A stretch of 55,808 bases of DNA from Planctomycetota bacterium (GTDB lineage: Bacteria > Planctomycetota > UBA1135 > UBA2386): positions 1 through 55,808 of the forward strand of contig NYVR01000052.1 of NCBI GenBank assembly GCA_002684655.1, in the 5' to 3' direction. Every line of letters starts with the position of its first letter. The stretch's first letter is position 1. The translations under genes were made by a program, and so were the position numbers. The notes below the pieces were generated by a model. It searched no databases. It worked only from the letters and a program-made list of their open reading frames with translations, and had not been told where the DNA came from. Below, in pieces: positions 43,962-53,154 of the stretch.

Positions 43962-45440
43962 ATGACGTCATCATCGCATACGGTCGTCTGGTTTCGTCGC
44001 GACCTCCGGATACGCGACCACGCTGCCCTGATCGCGGCGGCGCGGCGAGGTCCTGTGGTGTGTGTCTACTACCTCGATGAAGCGCGGTGGTCGCCGACCT
44101 CCGCGATCGCGCGTCAGCTGGCAGGGCCACGCGTAGGCGCTTTTCGGACTCGTTTTTTGATCGAGTCGCTAGCTGCGCTGCGGACCTCACTGCGCGAACT
44201 CGGCGCTGATCTGCTGATTCGCTCTGGCGCCCCGTCACAGGGGTTGCCCAGCCTGCTGCGCGAGGTCGGCGCGAGCGCCCTCCACTTTCACGCCGACATC
44301 GGCGTCGAAGAAGACCGAGAGACCGCAGCAGTCCGCGACGCCGCTCGGGCTGCAGGCGTGCGCGTGGAGGAGTTCTGGGACCGAACCCTCGTGCCGCCAG
44401 AAGACCTGCCGTTCGCGGTCGCGCATACTCCGGAGAGCTTCTCGTCATTCCGCAAGAAGATCGAGCGTGACCGCGCCTACGCGGCGCCGCTGCCAGCGCC
44501 GACGCAGCTGACCACGGCGGCGGGGATAGAGCCGGGCGCATTGCCGACGGTGACGCAGCTCGCAGGCGTCGACGCGGACGACCACCCTGACGCTCTCGTG
44601 CCCATGCACGGCGGGGAGCCAGAGGCATGGCGTCGGCTGCAGCGGTGGTGTTGGGACGAGGATCGTTTGAAGTCTTACAAGCAGACGCGCAACGGGATGT
44701 TGGGCGGGGACTACTCGTCACGCTTCTCCGCATGGCTGGCCCACGGATGTATCTCGGCGCGGTCGATTCAGGCCGAGGTCGATCGCTACGAGCGAGAGCG
44801 AACAAAGAACGAGTCCACCTATTGGATGACCTTCGAGCTGCTCTGGAGGGATTACTTCCAGTGGATCACCTGCAAGCACGGCGCGGCCCTCTTTCGGTCG
44901 TCAGGGCTGCAAGGGATCCCCGTCCCTTGGGATCATGACGAGTCGCGCTTCGCGCGTTGGAGCGAAGGCCAGACGGGGTTCCCGATCGTGGACGCATGCA
45001 TGCGGGAACTGTCTGCGACAGGCTTCATGAGCAATCGTGGACGCCAGATCGTCACCAGCTTCCTCACCAAGAACCTCGGCATCGACTGGCGCTGGGGGGC
45101 AGAGTGGTTTGAGCGTCTGCTGATCGACCACGACGTGGGGTCGAACTACGGCAACTGGAACTACGGCGCCGGCGTCGGCAACGACAGCCGCGGCTTCCGC
45201 TACTTCAACCTCGCGACGCAAGCTGATAAGTACGACCGGCGCGGCGCGCACGCCCAGTATTGGTGTCCGGAGCTGCGCCGGCTGGCGCCTGAATACGTGC
45301 ACGCGCCTTGGAGTGCCCCCGAGCGCGCGCTGGCTGATGCCGGCGTCGCGATCGGGCGGTCGTATCCGGCGCCCATGGTGGATTTGGAGAAGAGCGCCGC
45401 GCGCAACCGGGCCCGCTGGGAGCGGGCGGTGATGGTCTGA
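43962..45440 (+). CDS. DASH-type cryptochrome/photolyase
   Basis: The 492-residue flavoprotein of the photolyase family uses FAD and light to repair cyclobutane dimers; DASH members act on single-stranded DNA. The N-terminal antenna domain starts VVWFRRDLRIRDHAAL. The FAD-binding part contains SYKQTRNGMLGGDYSSRFSAWLAHGCISAR, FELLWRDYFQWITCKHG, TGFPIVDACMRELSATGFMSNRGRQIVTSFLTKNLGIDWRWGAEWFE and SNYGNWNYGAGVGND. These follow the DASH consensus closely rather than that of class I CPD photolyase. It converges with the hydrolase gene 12 bases away. Confidence 0.93.
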   Translation: MTSSSHTVVWFRRDLRIRDHAALIAAARRGPVVCVYYLDEARWSPTSAIARQLAGPRVGAFRTRFLIESLAALRTSLRELGADLLIRSGAPSQGLPSLLREVGASALHFHADIGVEEDRETAAVRDAARAAGVRVEEFWDRTLVPPEDLPFAVAHTPESFSSFRKKIERDRAYAAPLPAPTQLTTAAGIEPGALPTVTQLAGVDADDHPDALVPMHGGEPEAWRRLQRWCWDEDRLKSYKQTRNGMLGGDYSSRFSAWLAHGCISARSIQAEVDRYERERTKNESTYWMTFELLWRDYFQWITCKHGAALFRSSGLQGIPVPWDHDESRFARWSEGQTGFPIVDACMRELSATGFMSNRGRQIVTSFLTKNLGIDWRWGAEWFERLLIDHDVGSNYGNWNYGAGVGNDSRGFRYFNLATQADKYDRRGAHAQYWCPELRRLAPEYVHAPWSAPERALADAGVAIGRSYPAPMVDLEKSAARNRARWERAVMV

Positions 45441-45452
45441 GCTGCGGCGCTG

Positions 45453-46064
45453 TCAGCCTACTTGTCGGCGACAGAACGCCGCGGCGGCGTCGGCCGCGTC
45501 ATCAAGGTGCTCGGCGTGGGTGTGCCCGCTCTTCTTGCGAGGTTTCAAAGAGTGGTCGCCGTCGGCGAGCCAGTGGAACTGAACGGCCGTCGAGAGTTTA
45601 TAGGCTGCGACGTCGCCACGGTGGCCGAAGGTGTCGCGTTCGCCCTGCACGATGAGGGTCGGCGTTTGCATCCCTGCTAAGTGCGCCGTGCGCAGCTTCT
45701 CGGGATTGCCGGGCGGGTGGAACGGATAGCCGAACACGACCACGCCGGCGCAGTCTACGTCGGGCGCTAGCATCGTCGCGACGCGGCCGCCCATCGACTT
45801 CCCGGCGAGGAACACGGGCGCTTGCTGCGCCTCGACTTGCGCTCGGTAGCACGCGATCAGCTTGGGCATACGGTCGGGCCCAGGCCGTCGGCCTTCCCGT
45901 CGCGCTTGCATGTATGGGAATTCGAACCGCACAACCCGGAGGCCGCGGCGCGCGAGCGCGTTCGCCATCGATGTCATCCACTCGTGCTCCATGCCGGCGC
46001 CCGCCCCGTGGGCGAGCAGCATCGTCGCGAAGCTGTCGGGCGGCGCGTCCACGATGGTGGTCAT
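45453..46064 (-). CDS. Alpha/beta hydrolase, KANL3/Tex30-like
   Basis: The 203-residue hydrolase starts at 46064 (MTTIVDAPPDSF); the longer frame overlaps the thioesterase gene. Visible are the oxyanion stretch MLLAHGAGAGMEHEWM, the nucleophile elbow GKSMGG, QTPTLIVQGERDTFG (acid) and WLADGDHSLKP (His). This is the dienelactone-hydrolase-like family often annotated as alpha/beta hydrolase of the KANL3/Tex30 type. The substrate is unknown. The ATG overlaps the stop of the upstream thioesterase gene by one base. Confidence 0.87.
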   Translation of the reverse strand: MTTIVDAPPDSFATMLLAHGAGAGMEHEWMTSMANALARRGLRVVRFEFPYMQARREGRRPGPDRMPKLIACYRAQVEAQQAPVFLAGKSMGGRVATMLAPDVDCAGVVVFGYPFHPPGNPEKLRTAHLAGMQTPTLIVQGERDTFGHRGDVAAYKLSTAVQFHWLADGDHSLKPRKKSGHTHAEHLDDAADAAAAFCRRQVG

Positions 46065-46459
46065 CAAGCTCTCTCCGTGATGAGGAAGGTGAAGGTGCCC
46101 TTGCATACGAGGCGCGCGCCCTGGTGGACGCTGCTCTCGCAAACGGCGACGCGCCGCCCCACGCGGAGCGGCGTCGCCGTCGCGGTCAGCGCCCCTTCTT
46201 CGACTCGGGCAGCCGAAAGGAACTGCATCGCGACGTTCGTGCCCGTCATGGTCCGCGACGCGCCCAGGTCGGGCCAGATCACGTAGACCGCGGCGGTGTC
46301 CGCCAGCGCGGTGAGCAGTCCGCCTTGCACGACCCCGGCCTCTTGTAGGAACTCAGGCCGCAGCTCTTGTTGAACCACGGCTTCTGACGGAGACCTCCGC
46401 ACGAGGCGGAGTCCTAGCCAGCGGTTGACCGGCGTTTGCGAGAAGTCCAAGGTGTCCAT
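46064..46459 (-). CDS. PaaI-family hotdog thioesterase
   Basis: The 131-residue hotdog-fold protein includes NRWLGLRLVRRSPSEAVVQQEL, EAGVVQGGLLTALADTAAVYVI (the PaaI active-site helix) and NVAMQFLSAARVEEGALTATA. It hydrolyses acyl-CoA thioesters. The start at 46459 (MDTLDFSQTP) was picked because upstream residues in the frame are Arg/Pro-rich nonsense. It is coupled with the downstream alpha/beta hydrolase gene. The 280 bases upstream, up to the aldehyde dehydrogenase gene, show no other gene. Confidence 0.87.
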   Translation of the reverse strand: MDTLDFSQTPVNRWLGLRLVRRSPSEAVVQQELRPEFLQEAGVVQGGLLTALADTAAVYVIWPDLGASRTMTGTNVAMQFLSAARVEEGALTATATPLRVGRRVAVCESSVHQGARLVCKGTFTFLITERA

Positions 46460-46739
46460 GGTGTCTGTGCGCGGTCTGCCCTGCGCGGTTCGTAAGCGGC
46501 CGTCGGCGACGGGCGTAGGCCGGCGCCAGCGTGCAAGGCAAGCCGAGTCGGCGCCGCCTGGCAAGCCGGCGCTTGAGGATCCTGCCGCAGCGCAGCTTCG
46601 CCCGTAGCGCCAATGGTTGGGTCCGGCTTGCGATCCAGGTGCGGACCTCGTCTGTTATCTAAAGCATGGTTCACGATACCCGCGCGCTTGTTCATCGCCT
46701 GTCTCGATCACGGTTCGCCGAGGGCGAGGAGGCGACCAC

Positions 46740-48314
46740 GTGAGCGCGCCCCGCGGTATGCACTTCCTCGCTGGCAGCGTCGAGGGCGGTGACGGCGCAC
46801 CATTCTCCGCGCTCGACCCGATCGGCGGCGCAGAGCTGCAGCCCGTCTATCGAGAAGCGTCCAAAGATCAGGTCGATCGAGCCTGCGTCGCAGCGGCCGC
46901 AGCGGCTGATCCGTTCGCGGCTACGCCGCCGGCGACCAGGGCGGCGCTGCTGCGTGACATCGCCGATGGTCTGCAAGGCCTCGGGGACGCGCTCGTTGAG
47001 CGCGTCCAAGCTGAGACAGCGTTGCCTGCGGCGCGCGTCGAAGGCGAGCGCGCGCGCACTATCATGCAGCTCAATCAGTTCGCGGACCTTGTCGAGGACG
47101 GCTCTTGGGTCGACGCGCGGATCGATCACGCAGATCCCGATCGTCAGCCGATGCCAAAGCCCGACTTGCGCAGGATGCACCTGCCGCTCGGTCCGGTCGC
47201 GGTCTTCGGCGCGAGCAACTTTCCGTTGGCCTACTCGGTCGCGGGCGGCGATACGGCGCCTGCGCTCGCGGCGGGATGTCCTGTCATCGTGAAGGGGCAC
47301 CCCGCACACCCTGGCACCAGCGAGATGGTCGGCGGTGTGATCCAAGCAGCGGTCGCCAAGAACGGCCTGCCGGCTGGCACTTTCTCGCTGCTGCACGGGC
47401 GCCTGCACGAGACCGGCGAGGCCTTGGTCTCGCATGAAGCTGTCAAGGCGGTCGGGTTCACAGGATCTCACGGCGGCGGGCGGGCGCTGTGCGACATCGC
47501 GGCGGCGCGTAGAGAGCCGATTCCGGTGTTCGCCGAGATGGGGTCGGCGAACCCCGTCGTGGTCTTGCCCAACGCGCTGCGTCAGCGCGGCGCCGCGGTC
47601 GCGGCGCAGTTGGCGGCGTCGGCGCTGCTTGCGCAGGGGCAATTCTGCACGAGCCCTGGCATGGTCGTTTGGTTAGACGGAGAGGGCAGCGAAGCGTTCT
47701 CGGCGACGCTGCGCGAGCAGCTGACGGGCGCCGCGCCCGGCCCGGCGGTTCACCCGTCGATTCGTCAGGGATACGAGCGCGCGATGGCGGAGCTCACGAC
47801 CCTGCCCGTCGAACTGTCTGCGGCCGCGGACCGCGCCGTCAACAGCAGCGACGTATGCCCGGCATTGCTGCAGGCGACGCCGCAGGCCTTCTTGCAGAAC
47901 GCGCGCCTGCGCACCGAGATCTATGGGCCGGCGGTGTTGGCGGTGGTGTGCGAGGATGCCGCGCAGCTGCAGCAGGTCCTCGCCGCGCTGGACGGGCACT
48001 TAACCGCGACCGTGCACGGCGATGGTGCCGACTTCGTCGAGCACGCCGCCGCTGTCGCGGCGCTGCGTAGCCGCGCGGGGCGCTTGATCGCCAACGGCGT
48101 TCCGACAGGCGTTGAGGTCTCTTCGGCCATGGTCCACGGGGGGCCATATCCTGCCGCCTCTGACGCGCGGTTCAGCGCGGTGGGCGTTACATCGATTCTC
48201 CGCTGGGTCCGGCCGGCCTGCTGGCAGGACTGGCCGCAGGATCAGCTGCCGGTCGAGCTTCAGGACGACAACCCGCGCGGGATCTCGCGCTTGGTGAACG
48301 GCGAACCGGGATAA
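46740..48314 (+). CDS. Aldehyde dehydrogenase, 2-ketoglutaric semialdehyde dehydrogenase-like
   Basis: The 524-residue NAD(P)-dependent enzyme has the cofactor region GPVAVFGASNFPLAYSVAGGDTAPALAAGCPVIVKGHPAHPGTS, general base E266 in FAEMGSANPVVVLP and nucleophile C303 in QGQFCTSPG. The GHPAHPGTSE stretch and the long C-terminus resemble the 2,5-dioxovalerate (ketoglutaric semialdehyde) dehydrogenases of sugar-acid catabolism. The GTG at 46740 was chosen because a strong GAGGAGG sits 7 bases upstream; the open frame extends to 46617 without support. The substrate assignment is moderate. Confidence 0.87.
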   Translation: MSAPRGMHFLAGSVEGGDGAPFSALDPIGGAELQPVYREASKDQVDRACVAAAAAADPFAATPPATRAALLRDIADGLQGLGDALVERVQAETALPAARVEGERARTIMQLNQFADLVEDGSWVDARIDHADPDRQPMPKPDLRRMHLPLGPVAVFGASNFPLAYSVAGGDTAPALAAGCPVIVKGHPAHPGTSEMVGGVIQAAVAKNGLPAGTFSLLHGRLHETGEALVSHEAVKAVGFTGSHGGGRALCDIAAARREPIPVFAEMGSANPVVVLPNALRQRGAAVAAQLAASALLAQGQFCTSPGMVVWLDGEGSEAFSATLREQLTGAAPGPAVHPSIRQGYERAMAELTTLPVELSAAADRAVNSSDVCPALLQATPQAFLQNARLRTEIYGPAVLAVVCEDAAQLQQVLAALDGHLTATVHGDGADFVEHAAAVAALRSRAGRLIANGVPTGVEVSSAMVHGGPYPAASDARFSAVGVTSILRWVRPACWQDWPQDQLPVELQDDNPRGISRLVNGEPG

Positions 48315-48316
48315 CC

Positions 48317-48358
48317 GGCCGACGCTGCGCCGATCCGCTGCGCTGCCTCTGGTCGGCC
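48317..48358. terminator. Possible bidirectional terminator between convergent genes
   Basis: GGCCGAC (48317-48323) and GTCGGCC (48352-48358) form a perfect 7-bp outer stem enclosing two copies of GCTGCGC, in the 52 bases between the aldehyde dehydrogenase gene (+) and the CAP-domain gene (-). The loop is long, so confidence is low. Confidence 0.3.
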
Positions 48359-48366
48359 TCGCGCTC

Positions 48367-49464
48367 TCAGCCGCCCAGCATTTGGGTCCACATGCGCGCG
48401 TGCTGGCCGAGGCCCGCGCGCCCGTGGCCGCCGAGCATGTTCTTGTGGTGACCAGGGCTGTACCACCACGCTCGGATCGCGCCCTCCCCGGTGCTCTGGC
48501 CGGCTGCGATGTTCTCGGCCCCGGCGCTGGTGCCGAAGTTGGCGGCGCGCTGGCCGAAGCGCTGCTTGCCCTGCACGGGAGAGGTGTGCGAGAAGAAGCC
48601 TAGGTTCGCCATGTCTTTGCTGTGGTCGCGCGCAGCGTCCGACAGCTTGGGGTCATTGCGTAGTAGCTTGAGGCCGAGCAAGTAGCGCAGGCGGTTGAGT
48701 TCTAGTGTGCCCAGATATTCCTGCCGCGGCGTGGTGCTCTTCAGGTCGTGATTCGTCTGCAGCGCCTGTCGGTCGCTGCCGCTCATCGACAGTCCCGCGA
48801 ACGTGGCGAACGCGATCGCGGCGTCGATTTGATCCTCGTCGCCCGGGCCGCGAGGCATTGGCAGCTTGGCGAAGTGCTTTTGGGCGTCGGAGTGGAGCTC
48901 CAAGCCCGCGGTTGCCGAGGCGTAGATGCGAAACCAGTCACGGAGCTCGCCGTGAGCCACCCGCAGGTCGGTGAGCTTGAGGTCCAGCTGCTCGTCCGCG
49001 CGGATGATGTCGGCGAAGTCAGGCATCAGCAGGCCGCGCAGCTGTTCGATCCGCGGGTCGATCTCGCGCTGGATCGCTGCTTTGGTCAGGTCCGGCCCGC
49101 GCGTGACCGCCAGCGACTCCGACCGCAGCGTCGCGACGGCGCGCGCACCCTCGCGGCCTAAGAGCGCCTTCTGCGCCTTCTTGGCGACCGACTCGAAGGT
49201 CTTCAAGACCTTGGCGGCTCGCTTGTCGTAGACCTTCTCGCGGTTGAGGAACTGTTTCCGCAGGGCGGCAGACGCTTGGATGCGGAACCGCGTTGGCCGG
49301 GTGACCAGTTCGGTCACGATCGCCTCTGCCTTCTCGACGCTGAGTCGGCGTGCCTTCAGCTGGATCACGAGCGAGGCGGCCGGCTTCGGCGCAGGCGGGG
49401 CGTCTTGGGCTGCTGCTCCTGCATTCAGCAGGAGCGCAGCGCTCAACAGGCGGGCGTAGACCAT
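48367..49464 (-). CDS. Secreted CAP (SCP/PR-1) domain protein
   Basis: The 365-residue protein begins at 49464 with a signal peptide (MVYARLLSAALLLNAGAAAQD). The middle (about residues 30-240) is helical, charged and unassigned. The C-terminal ~115 residues form a bacterial CAP domain: ELNRLRYLLGLKLLRNDPKLSDAARDHSKDMANLGFFSHTSP, GAENIAAG, then AWWYSPGHHKNML with the conserved His residues. CAP proteins are extracellular and often bind metal or lipid. The open frame to 49755 is an upstream artefact overlapping the next gene. It may be transcribed with the HEAT-like secreted protein 84 bases upstream. Confidence 0.85.
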   Translation of the reverse strand: MVYARLLSAALLLNAGAAAQDAPPAPKPAASLVIQLKARRLSVEKAEAIVTELVTRPTRFRIQASAALRKQFLNREKVYDKRAAKVLKTFESVAKKAQKALLGREGARAVATLRSESLAVTRGPDLTKAAIQREIDPRIEQLRGLLMPDFADIIRADEQLDLKLTDLRVAHGELRDWFRIYASATAGLELHSDAQKHFAKLPMPRGPGDEDQIDAAIAFATFAGLSMSGSDRQALQTNHDLKSTTPRQEYLGTLELNRLRYLLGLKLLRNDPKLSDAARDHSKDMANLGFFSHTSPVQGKQRFGQRAANFGTSAGAENIAAGQSTGEGAIRAWWYSPGHHKNMLGGHGRAGLGQHARMWTQMLGG

Positions 49465-49547
49465 GCAGGCAGAGCGGCGGGGGTGGATCGCGGGGCGAGA
49501 TTCTAACGCAGCGCCGAGCGTATGGCAGGGGGATGGCCGCGGCGGTC

Positions 49548-50336
49548 TTAGAGCTTCCAGCGCTTGTTCTTGTTTTGCCAACGCTGCCACTCCATGAACT
49601 TTCGCAGGGTCACGCCGGTCAGCTTCTGGAGGGTGGCGACCCACTTCCCCTGGCAGGCTCCGAGGGTCTGCTGAGCGTTCTGCGGGCCGAAATCTTGCGG
49701 GCCGTTGGGGTCGTTGCTGACCGGTGCGGTGGCAGCTGAGTGCAGGCTGCCCCACGCCCTGATGATCATTTTTACGATCTCGCGCTTGGTCTGGATCTTG
49801 GCCTCTTTGTAGTTGCCCAGCGCTTCGCCGGAGGCTGCCCGCAGCTCGTTGTGGTGTGAGCGCGACGTCACCTCGATGAGGTAGTCGACTTGCTTGATGT
49901 CCTCGGTCTTGCCTAGGGAGCGGAGCAGGTGGGCGCGTAGCGACAGGTTGTCCTTGAAGCGCTTATTCTCAACGTACTTCGACAGCTCCTTGGCGCCGTC
50001 GGCGCCGTATTTGGCGAGCCCGTTAGCTGCCTCGCGATAGATCAGGTCTTGCCGGCCTTCGCGGACCTTGCCGAGCTTGAAGCAGTCCCCGAGGCCTTTC
50101 GCGATCTTCTTCTTGTCCTTGGAGTTCTGTTGCTCAGGCGCCTTGGTGAGCGCCTGGATGAGCCCGATCGCCTGGAAGTCGTCGGTCATCTTGCGGTTCT
50201 TGATGTAGCCCTTCAGCTCGGCGACGCGCTTGGGCACCGTCGGGTCGACCGGCGGCTCCGCGGATTTCTGCGCGAGCGCGCTCCCTGAAACGAGGGCAAC
50301 GACAGCGAACAGCGACGCCACAGGGTAGGTAGGCAT
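49548..50336 (-). CDS. Secreted HEAT-like helical repeat protein, unknown function
   Basis: The 262-residue protein starts at 50336 (MPTYPVASLFAVVALVSGSALAQ, a signal peptide). The body is rich in Lys and helix-forming residues with units of about 40 residues such as REAANGLAKYGADGAKELSKYVEN, SLRAHLLRSLGKTEDIKQVDYLIEV and ELRAASGEALGNYKEAKIQTKREIV. They look like degenerate HEAT repeats. The C-terminus has LGACQGKWVATLQKLTG and a basic WQRWQNKNKRWKL end. No enzyme motif is visible. It probably mediates protein contacts in the periplasm. Confidence 0.7.
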   Translation of the reverse strand: MPTYPVASLFAVVALVSGSALAQKSAEPPVDPTVPKRVAELKGYIKNRKMTDDFQAIGLIQALTKAPEQQNSKDKKKIAKGLGDCFKLGKVREGRQDLIYREAANGLAKYGADGAKELSKYVENKRFKDNLSLRAHLLRSLGKTEDIKQVDYLIEVTSRSHHNELRAASGEALGNYKEAKIQTKREIVKMIIRAWGSLHSAATAPVSNDPNGPQDFGPQNAQQTLGACQGKWVATLQKLTGVTLRKFMEWQRWQNKNKRWKL

Positions 50337-50470
50337 GGCGCGATTGTAGTGGATTCGGCGATCGGTTGGTGGCCTGGGATCCACAGATGACCGCGCCCGC
50401 GTGTTTTCGCGCCCATGTCCGTTGCATTGGGGTCGTGCGAACCGGTACGACATTGTCAGGCAACGCCTTC

Positions 50471-51436
50471 ATGAATCAGGTACTGGTCACCGGCGGCGCG
50501 GGTTTCATCGGCTCGCATCTGGCGCAGCGGCTCCTCAGCGAGGGGCTTCGCGTACGAGTCTTCGACAATCTGGATCCCTTCTACGACCCAGCGATCAAGC
50601 ACCGCAACCTCGAGCTGTTGTCCGAGCAAGGGGGCGACCGCTTCTCGTTCCTTGAGGGTGACTTGCGAGATTCGGGCGCTTGCAGGCGCGCGGTCGACGG
50701 CGCCGACGTGGTGGTGCACCTCGCGGCTCTCGCGGGAGTGCGGCCGTCGCTGAGCGACCCAGCGCGTTATATGGACGTGAACGTCCGGGGGACCCAACTC
50801 TTGCTGAACGAGATCTCGGACCCCTCGGTCCGGTTCGTCTTCGGCAGCAGCTCGTCGGTCTACGGCGGCAACAAGCAGGTGCCCTTCGGCGAGGACCAGA
50901 TCGTCGACCGGCCGGTCTCTCCATACGCCGCGAGCAAGAAGGCCGGCGAAGTGCTCTGCTATACTTGGCACCACCTGAACGGCAACGCGGTCACGTGTCT
51001 CCGGTTCTTCACGGTCTACGGACCGCGCCAACGTCCGGAGATGGCGATCCATAAGTTCGCAAGGCTGATCTCTAACGGGGAGTCGATCCCGTTCTTCGGT
51101 GACGGCGAATCACGCCGCGATTACACCTACGTCGACGATATCGTCAGCGGGCTGCGGGCGTCGATGGACCGCGACGAAGGCTACGAGATCTTCAACCTCG
51201 GGGGCGCGGCCACGACGTCTCTGGCTGAGTTGGTGCAGCACCTCGAGCGCGCCTTGGAGAGGCCCGCTGAGCTAGAGCGACTGCCGGACCAACCCGGCGA
51301 CGTCCCGGTGACCTACGCGGATGTCCGGCGCGCGGAGCGCGAGCTCGGCTATCGCTCCGAGACCCCCTTGGCCGAGGGCGTGCAAAAGTTCTGTCGCTGG
51401 TACCTCGAAGAGAAGCTCGCTGCGAGGTTGCTGTGA
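50471..51436 (+). CDS. NAD-dependent epimerase/dehydratase, UDP-glucuronate 4-epimerase-like
   Basis: The 321-residue extended short-chain dehydrogenase is the first gene of a nucleotide-sugar operon. Motifs are VLVTGGAGFIGSHLAQRL (NAD binding), FYDPAIKHRNLELL, GSSSSVYGG and the catalytic SPYAASKKAG (Y-x3-K). The PRQRPEMAIHKFARLI and QPGDVPVTYADV stretches are typical of UDP-glucuronate 4-epimerases. The start at 50471 precedes the NAD motif; the frame to 50366 is not conserved. Its stop overlaps the GTG of the next gene by 4 bases. Confidence 0.88.
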   Translation: MNQVLVTGGAGFIGSHLAQRLLSEGLRVRVFDNLDPFYDPAIKHRNLELLSEQGGDRFSFLEGDLRDSGACRRAVDGADVVVHLAALAGVRPSLSDPARYMDVNVRGTQLLLNEISDPSVRFVFGSSSSVYGGNKQVPFGEDQIVDRPVSPYAASKKAGEVLCYTWHHLNGNAVTCLRFFTVYGPRQRPEMAIHKFARLISNGESIPFFGDGESRRDYTYVDDIVSGLRASMDRDEGYEIFNLGGAATTSLAELVQHLERALERPAELERLPDQPGDVPVTYADVRRAERELGYRSETPLAEGVQKFCRWYLEEKLAARLL

Positions 51437-52413
51437 GCCAAGCGAACCGCTCGGACAGGGTCCTGGTCACAGGCGGCGCCGGCTTCATCGGGTCGCACGT
51501 CTGCGCCAGGCTGTGTAGCGAGGGCCGCGAGGTCGTCGTCTTGGACAACCTCGCGACCGGTGATCGCCGGAATTTGGACGGCCTAGAGGTCTCATTCATT
51601 GAAGGTTCGATCGCTAGCGTCGCGGACGTAGCGGCCGCGATGAGGGGCGTCAACAAGGTCGTCCACCTCGCGGCGTTGCCGTCGGTGGCCCGGTCCTTGG
51701 AGCAGCCCCTGGACACACACGAGGCCTGCGCGACCGGCACTGTGACCGTGCTGCAAGCCGCCAAGCAAGCGGGCGCGCGTGTCGTGTATGCCGGCAGCAG
51801 CTCGGCATACGGTGACCAGGAGGTGCTCATGAAGCACGAGCAGCTCCGCGAAGATCCGCTGTCGCCCTACGCCGCCGCGAAGCTCGCTGGCGAACTCTAC
51901 TGTCGCACCTTTGCTCGCGTCTTCGGCCTCGACGTCGTGGTGACGCGGTTTTTCAACGTGTTCGGGCCCCGGCAGCCCGCCGGCAGCCCGTACTCCGGGG
52001 TGATCGCGGCGTTCTGCCGAAACCTGATCCTCGGTCAACCTGTGCGGATCGACGGCGATGGCGGTCAAGCGCGCGACTTCACCTACGTCGACGACCTCGT
52101 CGGGGGGGTCGTCCAGTGTCTGGACGCAGACAGCAGCGGGTGCCAAACGGTCAACCTCGCGTACGGGGACTCGGTCACCGTCAACGACGTCTACCAGCAG
52201 CTCTTGGTCTTCGTGCGCGAGCAGCTCCCAGCGGTGGCGACGCCCGCGCCGGTCGTAGCGCCGCCGCGCGCTGGTGACGTGCGGCACTCCCTCGCGAACA
52301 CGGACGTAGCGAAGGCGCGCTTCGGGTTTGCGCCGACCGTTGGCTTCGCCGAAGGGCTGCGCCGGACGTTCGCCTACTACCTCGCACAGACTCGATCGGA
52401 GCACGCAACATGA
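51433..52413 (+). CDS. NAD-dependent epimerase, UDP-glucose 4-epimerase-like
   Basis: The 326-residue enzyme uses a GTG start overlapping the previous stop (GTGA). Motifs are VLVTGGAGFIGSHVCARL, AGSSSAYGDQ and SPYAAAKLAGE (Y-x3-K). RFFNVFGPRQPAGSPYSGVIAAF and GDGGQARDFTYVDDLV recall UDP-GlcNAc and UDP-Glc 4-epimerases of the WbpP/GalE group. It supplies an epimerised sugar for surface glycans. The end overlaps rmlA by 4 bases (ATGA). Confidence 0.88.
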   Translation: MSQANRSDRVLVTGGAGFIGSHVCARLCSEGREVVVLDNLATGDRRNLDGLEVSFIEGSIASVADVAAAMRGVNKVVHLAALPSVARSLEQPLDTHEACATGTVTVLQAAKQAGARVVYAGSSSAYGDQEVLMKHEQLREDPLSPYAAAKLAGELYCRTFARVFGLDVVVTRFFNVFGPRQPAGSPYSGVIAAFCRNLILGQPVRIDGDGGQARDFTYVDDLVGGVVQCLDADSSGCQTVNLAYGDSVTVNDVYQQLLVFVREQLPAVATPAPVVAPPRAGDVRHSLANTDVAKARFGFAPTVGFAEGLRRTFAYYLAQTRSEHAT

Positions 52414-53147
52414 AGGGTGTCGTCCTCGCCGGTGGCCTCGGGAGCCGTCTCTACCCGCTGACCAAGATCACCAACAAGCACCTGTTGCCGGTGTTCGACA
52501 AGCCGATGATCTACTACCCGATCCAGTGCTTGGTGAACGCTGGCATAACGGACATCCTGGTGGTTACGGGTGGGAACTACGCAGGACACTTCTTGCAGCT
52601 GCTGCGCAACGGGTCTGATTTCGGCCTTCGACGTCTGGGATATGCCTACCAAGAAGGCGAAGGCGGCATCGCCGACGCGCTCAAGCTCGCTGAGGAGTTC
52701 GCCGAGGGGGAGTCGATCTGCGTCGTGCTCGGCGACAACATCATCGAAGGCAACATCAAGAAGGCCGCGGACGACTTCCGAGAACAGGGCGGCGGCGCCA
52801 AGATCTTGCTCAAAGAGGTTCATGACCCCGAGCGCTTCGGGGTCGCGACGATCGACGCAGACGGAAAGGTGTTAGAGATCGTCGAGAAGCCTGCGCAGCC
52901 GGCGACTAACCTCGCCGTGATCGGCATCTACATGTATGACGCAGACGTCTTTGACATCTGCCGGACGCTGCGACCTTCGGATCGCGGGGAGCTAGAGATC
53001 ACCGACGTCAACAACGAGTATGTGCGCCGCGGCACGTTGACTAGCCAGAAGCTCGAGGGGTGGTGGACCGACGCTGGCACCTTCGAGTCTCTCTACCGTT
53101 CATCTACGCTTGTGCGCGACGCTGGCGCGAACCGTACCGACCTCTAA
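52410..53147 (+). CDS. rmlA: Glucose-1-phosphate thymidylyltransferase (short form)
   Basis: The 245-residue nucleotidyltransferase makes dTDP-glucose from glucose-1-phosphate and dTTP. GVVLAGGLGSRLYPLTKITNKHLLPVFDKPMIYYP is the signature; also visible are VLGDNIIEG, FGVATIDADGKVLEIVEKP and the end motif GWWTDAGTFESLY. It lacks the extra C-terminal ~45 residues of the ~290-residue RmlA, like the short RmlA-type enzymes. Its ATG overlaps the previous stop, showing translational coupling. It is the first step of the dTDP-L-rhamnose route, with rmlD and rmlB downstream. Confidence 0.92.
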   Translation: MKGVVLAGGLGSRLYPLTKITNKHLLPVFDKPMIYYPIQCLVNAGITDILVVTGGNYAGHFLQLLRNGSDFGLRRLGYAYQEGEGGIADALKLAEEFAEGESICVVLGDNIIEGNIKKAADDFREQGGGAKILLKEVHDPERFGVATIDADGKVLEIVEKPAQPATNLAVIGIYMYDADVFDICRTLRPSDRGELEITDVNNEYVRRGTLTSQKLEGWWTDAGTFESLYRSSTLVRDAGANRTDL

Positions 53148-53154
53148 GAGGCAG

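Noticed and set aside
45895-45925. GGTTCGAATTCCC-like motif on the minus strand suggesting a tRNA
   Set aside because: It lies within the well-supported alpha/beta hydrolase coding sequence and lacks the rest of a cloverleaf.
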